Below are positions 23,615 through 31,332 of a stretch of DNA of 31,332 nucleotides, piece after piece. Source of the DNA: Firmicutes bacterium UBA5454 (GTDB lineage Bacteria; Bacillota; Clostridia; Caldicoprobacterales; DTU083); NCBI GenBank assembly GCA_002426555.1, contig DIQU01000108.1, positions 10,255 to 41,586 of the forward strand. Direction: 5' to 3'. A program made the position numbers and the translations under genes. The notes beneath the pieces are model-generated. The model had not been told where the DNA came from. It saw nothing but the letters and a program-made list of their open reading frames with translations, and did no database searches. Each line of letters begins with the position of its first letter. Positions within the stretch are counted from its first letter, which is position 1.

Positions 23615-25093
23615 TTATAGAATGATGCAGATTATACCGCCACTGCCTTCATTGATGATTCGCTGCAGGGTTTCCTGGATCTTGAATTGTGCGTCCTCCG
23701 GCATTCTGCCCAGTTTATTGGAAAGACCTTCCGTAACCAGCTCGTGGAGAGACTTGCCAAAGATATTCGATGCCCATAGCTTGGAAGGGTTCTCTTCAAA
23801 CTCCTCCAACAGATAATTAATCAGCTCTTCACTTTGCCTCTCCGAGCCTACGATTGGAGACACTTCAGTTTCAATATCTGCACGTATCAAATGGATCGAA
23901 GGTGCACTGGCTCTCAGACGAACACCGAAACGACCACCTTGTTTTATAATTTCAGGTTCTTCCAAAGACAACTCATCCATGGTGGGCGGGACCAGACCAT
24001 AGCCGGTTTCCCTTACATTGTACAGGGCTGCCTCCACCCGATCATATTCACGTTTGGCATGTGCCAGCTCTTTCATCAGACCTATCATCTGATAGTCCCC
24101 TGCAATTTCATACCCGCATTCTTCTCCCAGTACCTTGTAGAACAAACCAGACTTAGGCTCCATGCGAATCTGTACATTTCCAGTGCCTAAATCAATGTTA
24201 TCGATTTTGGGAAGCTCCATATACTCGGATTCTTCTATCTGTTTATTAAAAGTATCTACATCCCGGATGCGGAAAGCTTGTGCTGATGTGTCTCTGGCAG
24301 TGTCCATTACATATTGTATCAGCCAGTGATCATCATCCAGGCTCAATACCCATTTGGGTACCTCCACTTTAATCTCTGTTATTGGAAATTCAAACAAGGT
24401 ATTACTTAAAATAGTATGTATATCGTCTTCAGCAAGGTTCAACACATCCATGACCAGCACAGGCACATCGTATTTTTCTTCCAATGCATTTTTTAGTTTA
24501 ATTGTCTCTTCTCCATCAGGTGTTTTGGAATTCAGGATCATAATAAAGGGCTTGTTCAGCTCCTTCAACTCCCGGATGACCCGCTCCTCGGCTTCTACAT
24601 AGTTGGATCGTGGTATTTCTGTAATACTGCCATCTGTAGTAACTACCAAGCCAATGGTGGAGTGATCTGATATGACCTTCCGGGTGCCAACTTCAGCAGC
24701 CTCTTCAAAGGGAATATCGTAATCAAACCAGGGAGTCCTTACCATCCTTGGAACTTCTCCCTCCATATGTCCCATAGCACCCTTTACCATGTAACCAACA
24801 CAATCTACCATTCGTATATTCAAGTTGGCATTCTCTCTCAGCGAAATCTGAACTGCCTCATTGGGTACAAACTTAGGTTGTGTTGTCATTATGGTTCGGC
24901 CTGCGCCGCTTTGGGGTAATTCATCCCGGGATCGTTCCTTTTTGAATTCGTTTTCCATATTAGGAAGGACCAGCAAATCCATTATTCGTTTTATCAATGT
25001 GGATTTTCCCGTCCGAACCGGTCCCACCACCCCTATATATATATCTCCATCGGTGCGTTCGGCAATATCCCGGTACAGGTCAAATTTTTCCAT
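23615..25093 (-). CDS. spoIVA: Stage IV sporulation protein A, spore coat basement ATPase
   Basis: This 492-residue protein polymerises on the forespore outer surface, using ATP hydrolysis, to make the platform on which the coat assembles. The N-terminus MEKFDLYRDIAERTDGDIYI and Walker A GPVRTGKST (about 24-32) are characteristic, as are the GTPase-like DCVGYMVKGAMGHMEGE region and TTDGSITEIPR. The short C-terminal end (IICIIL) fits the membrane-anchoring tail that engages SpoVM. Full length, with a GGAGGGAAC ribosome binding site. A sigma-E-type promoter lies upstream, as expected for a mother-cell gene. Confidence 0.98.
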   Translation of the reverse strand: MEKFDLYRDIAERTDGDIYIGVVGPVRTGKSTLIKRIMDLLVLPNMENEFKKERSRDELPQSGAGRTIMTTQPKFVPNEAVQISLRENANLNIRMVDCVGYMVKGAMGHMEGEVPRMVRTPWFDYDIPFEEAAEVGTRKVISDHSTIGLVVTTDGSITEIPRSNYVEAEERVIRELKELNKPFIMILNSKTPDGEETIKLKNALEEKYDVPVLVMDVLNLAEDDIHTILSNTLFEFPITEIKVEVPKWVLSLDDDHWLIQYVMDTARDTSAQAFRIRDVDTFNKQIEESEYMELPKIDNIDLGTGNVQIRMEPKSGLFYKVLGEECGYEIAGDYQMIGLMKELAHAKREYDRVEAALYNVRETGYGLVPPTMDELSLEEPEIIKQGGRFGVRLRASAPSIHLIRADIETEVSPIVGSERQSEELINYLLEEFEENPSKLWASNIFGKSLHELVTEGLSNKLGRMPEDAQFKIQETLQRIINEGSGGIICIIL

Positions 25094-25144
25094 CCATGTT
25101 CCCTCCCCCTTCTAGGAATTCGATTAAAAGCATTATTATATTTC

Positions 25145-25175
25145 ATGTATATGGAGGGAAAGAAGGGAATATGAC
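25145..25175 (-). promoter_or_regulatory. Sigma-E-type promoter of spoIVA
   Basis: GTCATATT (25175-25168) and CATATACAT (25153-25145) are separated by 14 bp, close to the mother-cell sigma-E pattern (ATATT at -35, CATACA-T at -10). It lies about 50 bp before the spoIVA ATG. Confidence 0.7.
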
Positions 25176-25207
25176 AAGTTGTCAGGGAAAAAATATCTAA
25201 ACCCGGT

Positions 25208-25813
25208 TCATCTGCCTGACCGATTCTTAAATGAAATTTTATTTTCTGTTCCTTCCCAGAGTCTGACCAAATTATCCTTATGGCGGAAAATTGCCAGCAC
25301 TGCCAGCAGGATGCCTATCAGCACAATATTCGGCGGTTCTTGATAGGCAACAAGTAAAACAGGCAACAAAACAGCTGCGGTGATCGAACCTAAGGACACA
25401 TATCGGGTTATCAGCATCAAGGGTACTACTGCAGCAAATAAAATCAAAGCAATTTTAGGGAATAAAACAATAATCAAACCAAAAGAGGCAGCTATACCTT
25501 TTCCACCTTTAAATCGAAAGAAAACCGGCCAATTATGCCCAATAACAGCCATTCCTCCTGCCAACATGGCGCCTGCCCTGCTTCCGGTTATCCAAAGACC
25601 GATAGCTGTTGCCAGTATCCCTTTAAGGACGTCACAAACAAAAACAATTGCACCGGCAGTAGCTCCCAATACCCGAAAAGTGTTGGCAGCACCTGCATTT
25701 CCGCTGCCGTGTTCACGTATATCAATTTTAGCCAATAGCTTGCCAACGAAATAGGAAGAAGCAAAGTTTCCCATTATATAACCAATGACTATAACTAAAA
25801 TATATTTTCCCAT
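25208..25813 (-). CDS. plsY: Acyl-phosphate:glycerol-3-phosphate acyltransferase PlsY
   Basis: This 201-residue membrane enzyme makes lysophosphatidic acid from acyl-phosphate and glycerol 3-phosphate, the first step of phospholipid synthesis. The three conserved cytoplasmic motifs are visible: GSGNAGAANTFR (about 37-48), FRFKGGKGIAAS (about 99-110, with GHNWPVF before it) and the later IFRHKDNLVRLWEGTE. About five hydrophobic helices. It starts 12 bp after der with an AGGGGG ribosome binding site, so it is co-transcribed with der. Confidence 0.97.
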   Translation of the reverse strand: MGKYILVIVIGYIMGNFASSYFVGKLLAKIDIREHGSGNAGAANTFRVLGATAGAIVFVCDVLKGILATAIGLWITGSRAGAMLAGGMAVIGHNWPVFFRFKGGKGIAASFGLIIVLFPKIALILFAAVVPLMLITRYVSLGSITAAVLLPVLLVAYQEPPNIVLIGILLAVLAIFRHKDNLVRLWEGTENKISFKNRSGR

Positions 25814-25825
25814 ACTACTTTCCCC

Positions 25826-27142
25826 CTATTTGTTTTTCTCTCTTAGTATGATGTGAAGAGGTGTCCCTTCAAGTCCAAAAGTTTTGCGTAAATAATTTTC
25901 AAGGTAACGTTTGTAAGAATAATGCATGAGGTCCGGATCATTGACAAAGAGAACGAAAGTCGGCGGTTTAACTGAAACCTGGGTTCCATACAAAATTTTC
26001 AAACGACGCCCTTTGTCGGAGGGCGGCTCATTTACTGCTATGGCATCAGCAAGGCAATCGTTTAGGACACCGGTAGATATACGAAAAGTGCATTGCTGAT
26101 ATACAAACTTTACCAGCTCTAAAATGCGCTCAACACGCTGTCCGGTTTTTGCGGAAATGAATACACTTGGAGCATAAGTCATGAAGCTCAAGTCATTCAT
26201 CAGCCTCTGCCGGTATTTGTTCATGGTATTGGTTTGCTTTTCTATGGTGTCCCATTTGTTCATTACCAAAATGGAACCCTTACCTTCTTCATGTACTAAT
26301 CCTGCAATTTTCGTATCCTGCTCAGTTACCTCCATGGTGGTGTCAATTACAATTAATGCCACATCGCAGCGGCGGATAGCACTCAGCGCACGAATTACAC
26401 TGTAGCGTTCCAATGAATCACTTACCCGGCTTTTTCTGCGGATGCCTGCTGTATCTATAATAACATATTTCCCTCCGTCAATTTCAGCTGGTGTATCGAT
26501 GGCATCCCGGGTTGTGCCGGGAATATCGCTGACTATTACTCGTTCCTGCCTCAGCAGACGGTTGACAAGCGAAGACTTGCCAACATTAGGCTTGCCTACC
26601 ACTGCAATATGGATGACGTCTTCCTCGTCCTCAACAACGCCGACAGGAGGAAAGCATTTTACAATTTCATCCAACATATCTCCAATACCTCTTTTATGCG
26701 ACGCAGATATAGACATGGGCTCGCCTATGGCAAGATTATAAAATTCATACAGACCAGCCTCCTCTTCCTGGGTGTCAATTTTGTTAACTGCAAGAACAAT
26801 AGGCTTTTCAGATTTACGCAGAAGGTCTGCTACATCACGGTCTGTAGAGGTAATCCCTTCCTTGGCATCGGTTAGAAATAGTATAACATCTGCTGTTTCA
26901 ATGGCAATTTCCGCCTGATATTTCATCTGCTGCAATAATTCATCCTGGCTGTCCGGTTCAATACCCCCCGTATCAATCATGGTAAAAGCAGTATTCAACC
27001 ATTCAGAATCAGCATATATTCGATCCCGGGTTACACCGGGAGTATCTTCGACTATGGAAATCCGCTTGCCTGCCAATTGATTGAACAGTGTGGATTTTCC
27101 TACATTAGGTCTGCCTACAATAGCTACTATGGGTTTTGCCAT
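25826..27142 (-). CDS. der: Ribosome assembly GTPase Der (EngA)
   Basis: This 438-residue essential GTPase of 50S ribosome assembly has tandem G domains. The first carries GRPNVGKSTLFN (8-19), DTGG and NKID; the second carries GKPNVGKSSLVN (about 182-193), DTAGIRRK and NKWD. A KH-like domain follows (PPTFVLFVNDPDLMHYSYKRYLENYLR). Length is normal. Its ATG shares one base with the stop of the upstream DUF512 gene (TAATG). Confidence 0.98.
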   Translation of the reverse strand: MAKPIVAIVGRPNVGKSTLFNQLAGKRISIVEDTPGVTRDRIYADSEWLNTAFTMIDTGGIEPDSQDELLQQMKYQAEIAIETADVILFLTDAKEGITSTDRDVADLLRKSEKPIVLAVNKIDTQEEEAGLYEFYNLAIGEPMSISASHKRGIGDMLDEIVKCFPPVGVVEDEEDVIHIAVVGKPNVGKSSLVNRLLRQERVIVSDIPGTTRDAIDTPAEIDGGKYVIIDTAGIRRKSRVSDSLERYSVIRALSAIRRCDVALIVIDTTMEVTEQDTKIAGLVHEEGKGSILVMNKWDTIEKQTNTMNKYRQRLMNDLSFMTYAPSVFISAKTGQRVERILELVKFVYQQCTFRISTGVLNDCLADAIAVNEPPSDKGRRLKILYGTQVSVKPPTFVLFVNDPDLMHYSYKRYLENYLRKTFGLEGTPLHIILREKNK

Positions 27143-28518
27143 TATTTCACCTCTAAAGGAGTACCCTTCAACAATGCATGTAAAAATGCATCTCCGCGAA
27201 CAGGAACTGCAATAACCGGAACCATTGCCTTATCCGCCACCTGAGATATTGTCACATCATCAAGGAATACATCCTCGCCTTTCCGAAGCATAGTCTCGGG
27301 TATCAAAATTCGTTCACCAAGTTTTTTTCCTTCTATGTTCTTCAAAATATCACTGCCTGTTATCAAACCTGCAACGCTCACACTGGAACCAAAAAAACGG
27401 TTTTCTACGGCTATTATCTGAATATCCATACGAAATCGGTCGTTTACCCTGTTCATCATATCCGACAGAATAGAAAATGCGGATTTCCCGGTAATGATGG
27501 TTTGCCTGACAGGAACACAGGCCTTTGTATTTTTTTCAGGATCATCAATCTCTTCAATCCTCAAATTCTTCATTACATCAGCTAATGCATCGTTAAATTC
27601 ACTCATGAATTGTACCGTTAAGCCTACCCCGTTTTCCACCTGATGCATTTCATCATAGGAATCATATGAAGGGAAATCTATTCCTGACAAGAGATAAAAT
27701 TCATCTGCAGCATACACAAAACCTGTCCCCGACTGAGAACGAAAGCTGTCTTGCCATCTTTCGATTTGCTCCACTGCTTCAGATGCCTGGGAAGCTGTGA
27801 ATGCCTGTACCTGCTGCAGCTTTTCCCTATGACCCGTTAAGCCCACAGGAACTACGGCAACAGATTGTATTGAATGACGCAGCTTCCATAAGTCCTCAAA
27901 AGTACGGTCAAGCTCTGTTCCATCATTCCAGCCGGGACAAAGCACAATCTGGGTATGAAGCTGAATCCCTCCATCTGCCATAGTCTTCAGATACTTCAAT
28001 GAATCACCGGCATATCGGTTGTTAAGCATTTTTCCCCGCAGCTCGGGATTGGTGGTATGTACAGAGACATAGAGGGGACTGATGTGTTTTTCCATAATGC
28101 GGCTAAGATCCCTGTTGGAAAGGTTGGTAAGAGTTATATAATTCCCGACTAAAAAGGAAAGACGCCAGTCATCGTCCTTGTAATACAAGCTGTCCCGCAT
28201 ACCTTTCGGAAGCTGATCAACGAAACAAAAAACACATTTATTCCTGCAGTCCCTCTGATGATCCATGAGGTCGTGCTCGAATTTCAAGCCCAGATCTTCT
28301 CCTGCTTCCTTTTCCAGATGAATATCCCATTCTTCTTCACCATCGGCCTTGAGAACGAGCAGCAGCAGTTCTTCATTTCCCATCCATTCAATGTAATCTA
28401 TTACATCAATAATTGGGCTTCCATTGATTTCAAGCAGAGTATCGCCCTTGACCAGCTGTAATTCTTCTGCTATGGAGCCTGGCTGAACTGCTGTAATTAT
28501 ATGACCTTTCCTGTTCAT
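27142..28518 (-). CDS. DUF512 radical-SAM-like protein with N-terminal PDZ domain
   Basis: This is a 458-residue protein. Residues 5-60 form a PDZ-like domain (VQPGSIAEELQLVKGDTLLEI). CRNKCVFC (C91, C95, C98) is the CX3CX2C motif that binds a radical-SAM iron-sulphur cluster, followed by a TIM-barrel-like region with VSVHTTNPELR and IVLCPGWNDG. The C-terminal DUF512 part (from about 280) ends in a small beta domain. The family is common beside der in Clostridia and its reaction is not established. It overlaps der by one base. Confidence 0.92.
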   Translation of the reverse strand: MNRKGHIITAVQPGSIAEELQLVKGDTLLEINGSPIIDVIDYIEWMGNEELLLLVLKADGEEEWDIHLEKEAGEDLGLKFEHDLMDHQRDCRNKCVFCFVDQLPKGMRDSLYYKDDDWRLSFLVGNYITLTNLSNRDLSRIMEKHISPLYVSVHTTNPELRGKMLNNRYAGDSLKYLKTMADGGIQLHTQIVLCPGWNDGTELDRTFEDLWKLRHSIQSVAVVPVGLTGHREKLQQVQAFTASQASEAVEQIERWQDSFRSQSGTGFVYAADEFYLLSGIDFPSYDSYDEMHQVENGVGLTVQFMSEFNDALADVMKNLRIEEIDDPEKNTKACVPVRQTIITGKSAFSILSDMMNRVNDRFRMDIQIIAVENRFFGSSVSVAGLITGSDILKNIEGKKLGERILIPETMLRKGEDVFLDDVTISQVADKAMVPVIAVPVRGDAFLHALLKGTPLEVK

Positions 28519-28599
28519 TGGTTCCCCTTTGTTATCTGTCTTTAGTACCAGATGCCAATTTGTCCTGCATACTCATTATCAGTCATATTTCCCTTCAAG

Positions 28600-29094
28600 T
28601 CAAGAAAAATCCGTTGCTGTCCTTATATAATTCCCTCTGACTTGGAGGTTTTCCTTCACATCCTTCACCAAAGCCAGAAACTTGGGGTAGGTCTTACGAA
28701 TTCCCCATATGGTAAGAGGTCTGCCTGGATATATCAGCCCAAACTTACGGGTTGCCACTCCGCTTATTGAGGTGATCGGATGCAGTTCTACCAGAGCATT
28801 GACTAATAGAAAGTCACTTTGATCCATGCCGCATGCGTTCAAATAGCTTTTCATTGCTGGAATTACCAGTGTCTTGACATTCTTCATACCAATTATATAG
28901 ATATCCCAGCCCAGTGCATCCCGCCCCATGAAAACGGGGGTTCCCAATTTATGATTGTCCATCTTGTCATAAAAAGGCACTCCTGCAAACTCAGCAGCAG
29001 ATGGAACTCGATCATCCGGTAAGTACCCCAGATGTATGGATGCACAAGTAACGGAGGTGTGAGCACCTCCGTAGCAGCAATAAAACAACTTCAT
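28600..29094 (-). CDS. DUF3189 family protein
   Basis: This 164-residue protein has no known activity. It starts MKLFYCCYGGAHTSVTCASIHLGYLP and continues with the family blocks GTPVFMGRDALGWDIYIIGM, LVNALVELHPITSISG, and RPLTIWGIRKTYPKFLALV near the end. No membrane segment is visible. The family is found in spore-forming Clostridia near spoIIP. GGGGATG precedes the start. A second, diverged paralogue lies immediately upstream. Confidence 0.88.
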   Translation of the reverse strand: MKLFYCCYGGAHTSVTCASIHLGYLPDDRVPSAAEFAGVPFYDKMDNHKLGTPVFMGRDALGWDIYIIGMKNVKTLVIPAMKSYLNACGMDQSDFLLVNALVELHPITSISGVATRKFGLIYPGRPLTIWGIRKTYPKFLALVKDVKENLQVRGNYIRTATDFS

Positions 29095-29137
29095 TTTTCA
29101 TCCCCTTCTTTACTCGCTTGTGATGTTCAGCAGTTTG

Positions 29138-29605
29138 TCAACAGAAACCTTGATTTCCTTCAGGATTGCATAATTTACCATTCTGGAAAGCATGCTGGCA
29201 TTTGGGGTAACTTCTATAAAACCAGTCCTTAAATAACATTTTCGTAAAGCTGTTATCACGGGAATTGAGTTTTTGTAACAGTACAGGCAACATTCCATCC
29301 AGGCTTTCAGCAGAAATCATATGAACTGTTTCATGGACTTCAAAGATATCGCTTATATGCTGAATTGCTCTAACTATCATCTCTCCATGTCGTCTGCAGC
29401 CCAATGTGTATATCTCGGTAAATTGTTCATCCATGCCTGTATATATTAAGTTTCCCGTCTGTTCACCATATCTAAGGCACAGCTCATGTTGTGCCCAAAT
29501 CCAGTCATCCGGAGGCAGCCTGTCTTCCGGATACAAACCCGTATGCAGGGCTGCCATAGTATAAGCTGCATAGGTACCCCAATGGCTGTAATAGATGATT
29601 CTCAT
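29138..29605 (-). CDS. DUF3189 family protein, paralogue with probable frameshifted end
   Basis: As read, 155 residues from ATG 29605, with the same plan as its neighbour (MRIIYYSHWGTYAAYTMAAL, LIYTGMDEQFTEIYTLG, MLFKDWFYRSYPK). After SYPK the frame gives a cysteine-rich, non-family tail and stops at 29138. Removing one C from the CCCC run (29204-29207) would instead yield SYPNASMLSRMVNYAILKE and a stop at 29110, for about 164 residues, the length of the paralogue, ending 15 bp before the next gene. So this is either a recent frameshift mutation or an assembly error. The start has a weak ribosome binding site, and coupling to spoIIP, which ends 12 bp upstream, is likely. Confidence 0.8.
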   Translation of the reverse strand: MRIIYYSHWGTYAAYTMAALHTGLYPEDRLPPDDWIWAQHELCLRYGEQTGNLIYTGMDEQFTEIYTLGCRRHGEMIVRAIQHISDIFEVHETVHMISAESLDGMLPVLLQKLNSRDNSFTKMLFKDWFYRSYPKCQHAFQNGKLCNPEGNQGFC

Positions 29606-29617
29606 CAAATACCGTAT

Positions 29618-30742
29618 CTACTTTCTTCCCTTGAATTTGGATCGTAACTCCCTGCCTCCCATACTGATAAATAAGAAAGCTCCAAACCCAACAACCACTA
29701 TTACAAGCAGCCATATGATACCGCTCCTTCCCCCCGAGCCTTCCGGTTTTGTTTCTGCATCCCGATTAATCGGTGTTATTTTGGTTTCATTGTCATTTGA
29801 ATCTTCAGCTTCCCTGTCATCATCCTCAGTATCCTGTGAATGTTCTTTGACGCTCCCTCCATACATGCTTTTGGAAATAACTTCTGCCAGATAAGCTGTT
29901 GACTTCTGTGCTGCTTTCTTGCTGTTCTCATGGGTTCCCAATTCCAAAAGAAGAGAACGCGGGGACAGTTCCTGATTATAGCCGCCTTTACCAATAAAAA
30001 TATCCTTAATCAGGCCGGGATATGCCTTGTCAGCCACCGACTTGATCTTTTTGGCCAACTCTTCATTAGCATCCCGGTTTTGATTCCGACGACCCAGTAC
30101 AATTCGAATCATGCTCATATTCTGCCCATCCACCTTGGTTACATAATGATCTTTGGGCACTGCATCTCTGTGGATATCAAATACCGCCTGCACCGGCATA
30201 TTTTCCTTTATCAGCTTGATTGCTGTCTGCCGGGAACGTCGATAGGCACCTGCATCGTGAGGATCATGAGATTCTTTCTTAAAGACCGCATTAATGCCCC
30301 TCTCCTTTAGATTATCCGCCAATGACTTGGCTACATCATTAATACCGCCATCTCCTTCGGTACTCTCCTCTCCATCCGATGGAACATAGGATTCGGAATT
30401 GTGTGTGCAATAAAGCAATATATTGCCATCTTTCTGCTGTGCTGCAGCTATGGAGTCATCTTGTGAAACAGCAGGCAAGGTAATTTCACCAATCAGTCTT
30501 GTATGGGCTTCCCGTTTTTTCCTATCTACTTTTGTAACAATGTAATGCTTGTTGTCCCCGCTGATGTATTCGTCATCCACCGAGATCTCCCTTGCCATAA
30601 CGGTAAGTTCTTTTTTACTGTCATCCATCAATGTATAATAGCCGGGATCAGGTTCAAACCAATCATCAGCCAAAGCTGTATTGGGAATTAATGCCAGTGT
30701 TATCAAAACCATCATGAGACAGCCGCTTAATACTTTTTTCAT
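29618..30742 (-). CDS. spoIIP: Stage II sporulation protein P (SpoIIP family), cell-wall hydrolase
   Basis: This 374-residue protein acts in septal peptidoglycan degradation during engulfment, with SpoIID and SpoIIM. An N-terminal signal or anchor (about 4-25, ending ALADDW) is followed by the catalytic domain from about 105: ILLYCTHNSESY, FDIHRDAVP, and LLLELGTHENS supply the conserved His and Glu residues. A charged linker rich in Asp, Glu and Asn (about 300-340) leads to a second hydrophobic segment (IIWLLVIVVVGFGAFLFI) near the end. That C-terminal helix is not in the classical Bacillus protein, so this may be a clostridial paralogue. The start overlaps the upstream gene by 4 bp (ATGA). 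Confidence 0.88.
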   Translation of the reverse strand: MKKVLSGCLMMVLITLALIPNTALADDWFEPDPGYYTLMDDSKKELTVMAREISVDDEYISGDNKHYIVTKVDRKKREAHTRLIGEITLPAVSQDDSIAAAQQKDGNILLYCTHNSESYVPSDGEESTEGDGGINDVAKSLADNLKERGINAVFKKESHDPHDAGAYRRSRQTAIKLIKENMPVQAVFDIHRDAVPKDHYVTKVDGQNMSMIRIVLGRRNQNRDANEELAKKIKSVADKAYPGLIKDIFIGKGGYNQELSPRSLLLELGTHENSKKAAQKSTAYLAEVISKSMYGGSVKEHSQDTEDDDREAEDSNDNETKITPINRDAETKPEGSGGRSGIIWLLVIVVVGFGAFLFISMGGRELRSKFKGRK

Positions 30743-31332
30743 GGTTTATCCTCCTCCCCATCATGGTCTTTCATATCCGGGTTATTATTTTCTTCATGTT
30801 TATCTGCCTCTTGCTGTTCTTCAGTTCCTATTTCATTGCTGAACTCGGTAACAAATTCACCGTGGTCGAATCGCATATGTTTTTTGTCCGTACCGCCTTG
30901 AAGTCTTTCCCGAAGCTCGCCTATGACTTCTGCCAGCAATACTGCAAGCAGTCCTGAAATAACAACTGCATCCAGTGCACCTCCGGAGCCCAAACGCAGG
31001 GGAGCGGGGATCCCTCGAATTATGTTCTCAATTCCCTGAGCCAGATCCGCTAGGAGAACACCCATAATACCAGCAATGAAGGAAGCCCTTCGGGAACGGC
31101 CAAATAAGTATGCTGTTATTCCTGCAATGATGCCGTACGTATAATTGGGATCAAACCACATAGTCTCAGGATCATGAGGCAGCAGTCTTCCTGCCAGAAA
31201 AATAGCAAACCCTGCCACCAATGAAGCCAGGACGGCTCTAATTTTTTCCTTTGCCGTATCTGCTTTAACAAATAAATAGACTGCCAGGATAAACGGCAGG
31301 ACAGCTCCCCCCATATTAATGGAGAAGCGGGT
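30739..31332 (-). CDS. DUF1614-like membrane protein, 5' end outside the window
   Basis: The frame is open through the right edge (TRFSIN, then MGGAVLPFILAVYLF), so the true start lies beyond 31332. The visible 197 residues have four or five membrane helices, the motif GSGGALDAVVISGLLAVLLAE near the last helix, and a long acidic, hydrophilic tail (from about residue 150). The family pattern, and its place directly upstream of spoIIP with a 4-bp overlap, fit the DUF1614 membrane proteins of spore-forming Clostridia. Function is unknown. Confidence 0.7.
   Translation of the reverse strand, partial: TRFSINMGGAVLPFILAVYLFVKADTAKEKIRAVLASLVAGFAIFLAGRLLPHDPETMWFDPNYTYGIIAGITAYLFGRSRRASFIAGIMGVLLADLAQGIENIIRGIPAPLRLGSGGALDAVVISGLLAVLLAEVIGELRERLQGGTDKKHMRFDHGEFVTEFSNEIGTEEQQEADKHEENNNPDMKDHDGEEDKP

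Noticed and set aside
29110..29298. Separate 62-codon gene overlapping the DUF3189 paralogue
   Set aside because: It is better explained as the true C-terminus of that paralogue after a single-base frameshift.

Overview
The window looks like a chromosomal segment of a low-GC, endospore-forming member of the Clostridia (Firmicutes). The evidence is spoIVA and spoIIP with their usual companions (plsY, der, a DUF512 radical-SAM gene, DUF3189 genes and a DUF1614-like gene), a sigma-E-type promoter, and strong GGAGG ribosome binding sites. Every recognised intact gene lies on the minus strand, so the region reads from high to low coordinates. All calls come from reading the sequence by eye; no database search was run.

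Layout from low to high coordinate. (1) 115-9628 is an accessory island of two giant genes: a 1613-residue DEAH helicase with zinc ribbons and a DUF1998-type C-terminus, and upstream of it a 1491-residue coiled-coil and beta-rich protein of unknown family. The two are 10 bp apart. An identical 22-bp direct repeat brackets them; one copy covers the helicase stop codon and the other lies upstream of the promoter. A decayed fragment of a DUF4143-type ATPase sits just outside. This resembles a two-gene anti-phage module (Druantia-III-like or new) that moved as a unit. (2) 9834-11452 holds a palindromic interspersed repeat, a cation-diffusion facilitator under a probable Ni/Co riboswitch with a clear terminator and promoter, and an unannotated 58-residue membrane protein. 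(3) 11694-15058 is an arsenic/metalloid cluster: arsR, an ArsP-like permease, a DUF2703 protein, a CxxC thioredoxin-like protein and a broken arsC. Two near-identical 9-11-bp-arm palindromes mark ArsR operators. (4) 15229-15551 holds debris: an ECF sigma factor 3' fragment, a promoter copy, and the second copy of the interspersed repeat. (5) 15573-21034 carries a response regulator, a histidine kinase, an ABC ATPase and an FtsX-like permease, laid out like peptide-antibiotic sensing and resistance modules. (6) 21050-23609 carries transketolase and heptamer tandem repeats. (7) 23615-31332 carries the vegetative and sporulation core: spoIVA, plsY, der, the DUF512 gene, two DUF3189 paralogues (one with an apparent frameshift), spoIIP and a 5'-truncated DUF1614-like gene.

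Regions 6 and 7 look like conserved backbone. Regions 1 to 4 look like accessory DNA acquired and eroded in layers: a bounded island, repeat copies, gene fragments and an arsC with an in-frame stop. The strongest candidate for something undescribed is the repeat-bounded two-gene helicase island.
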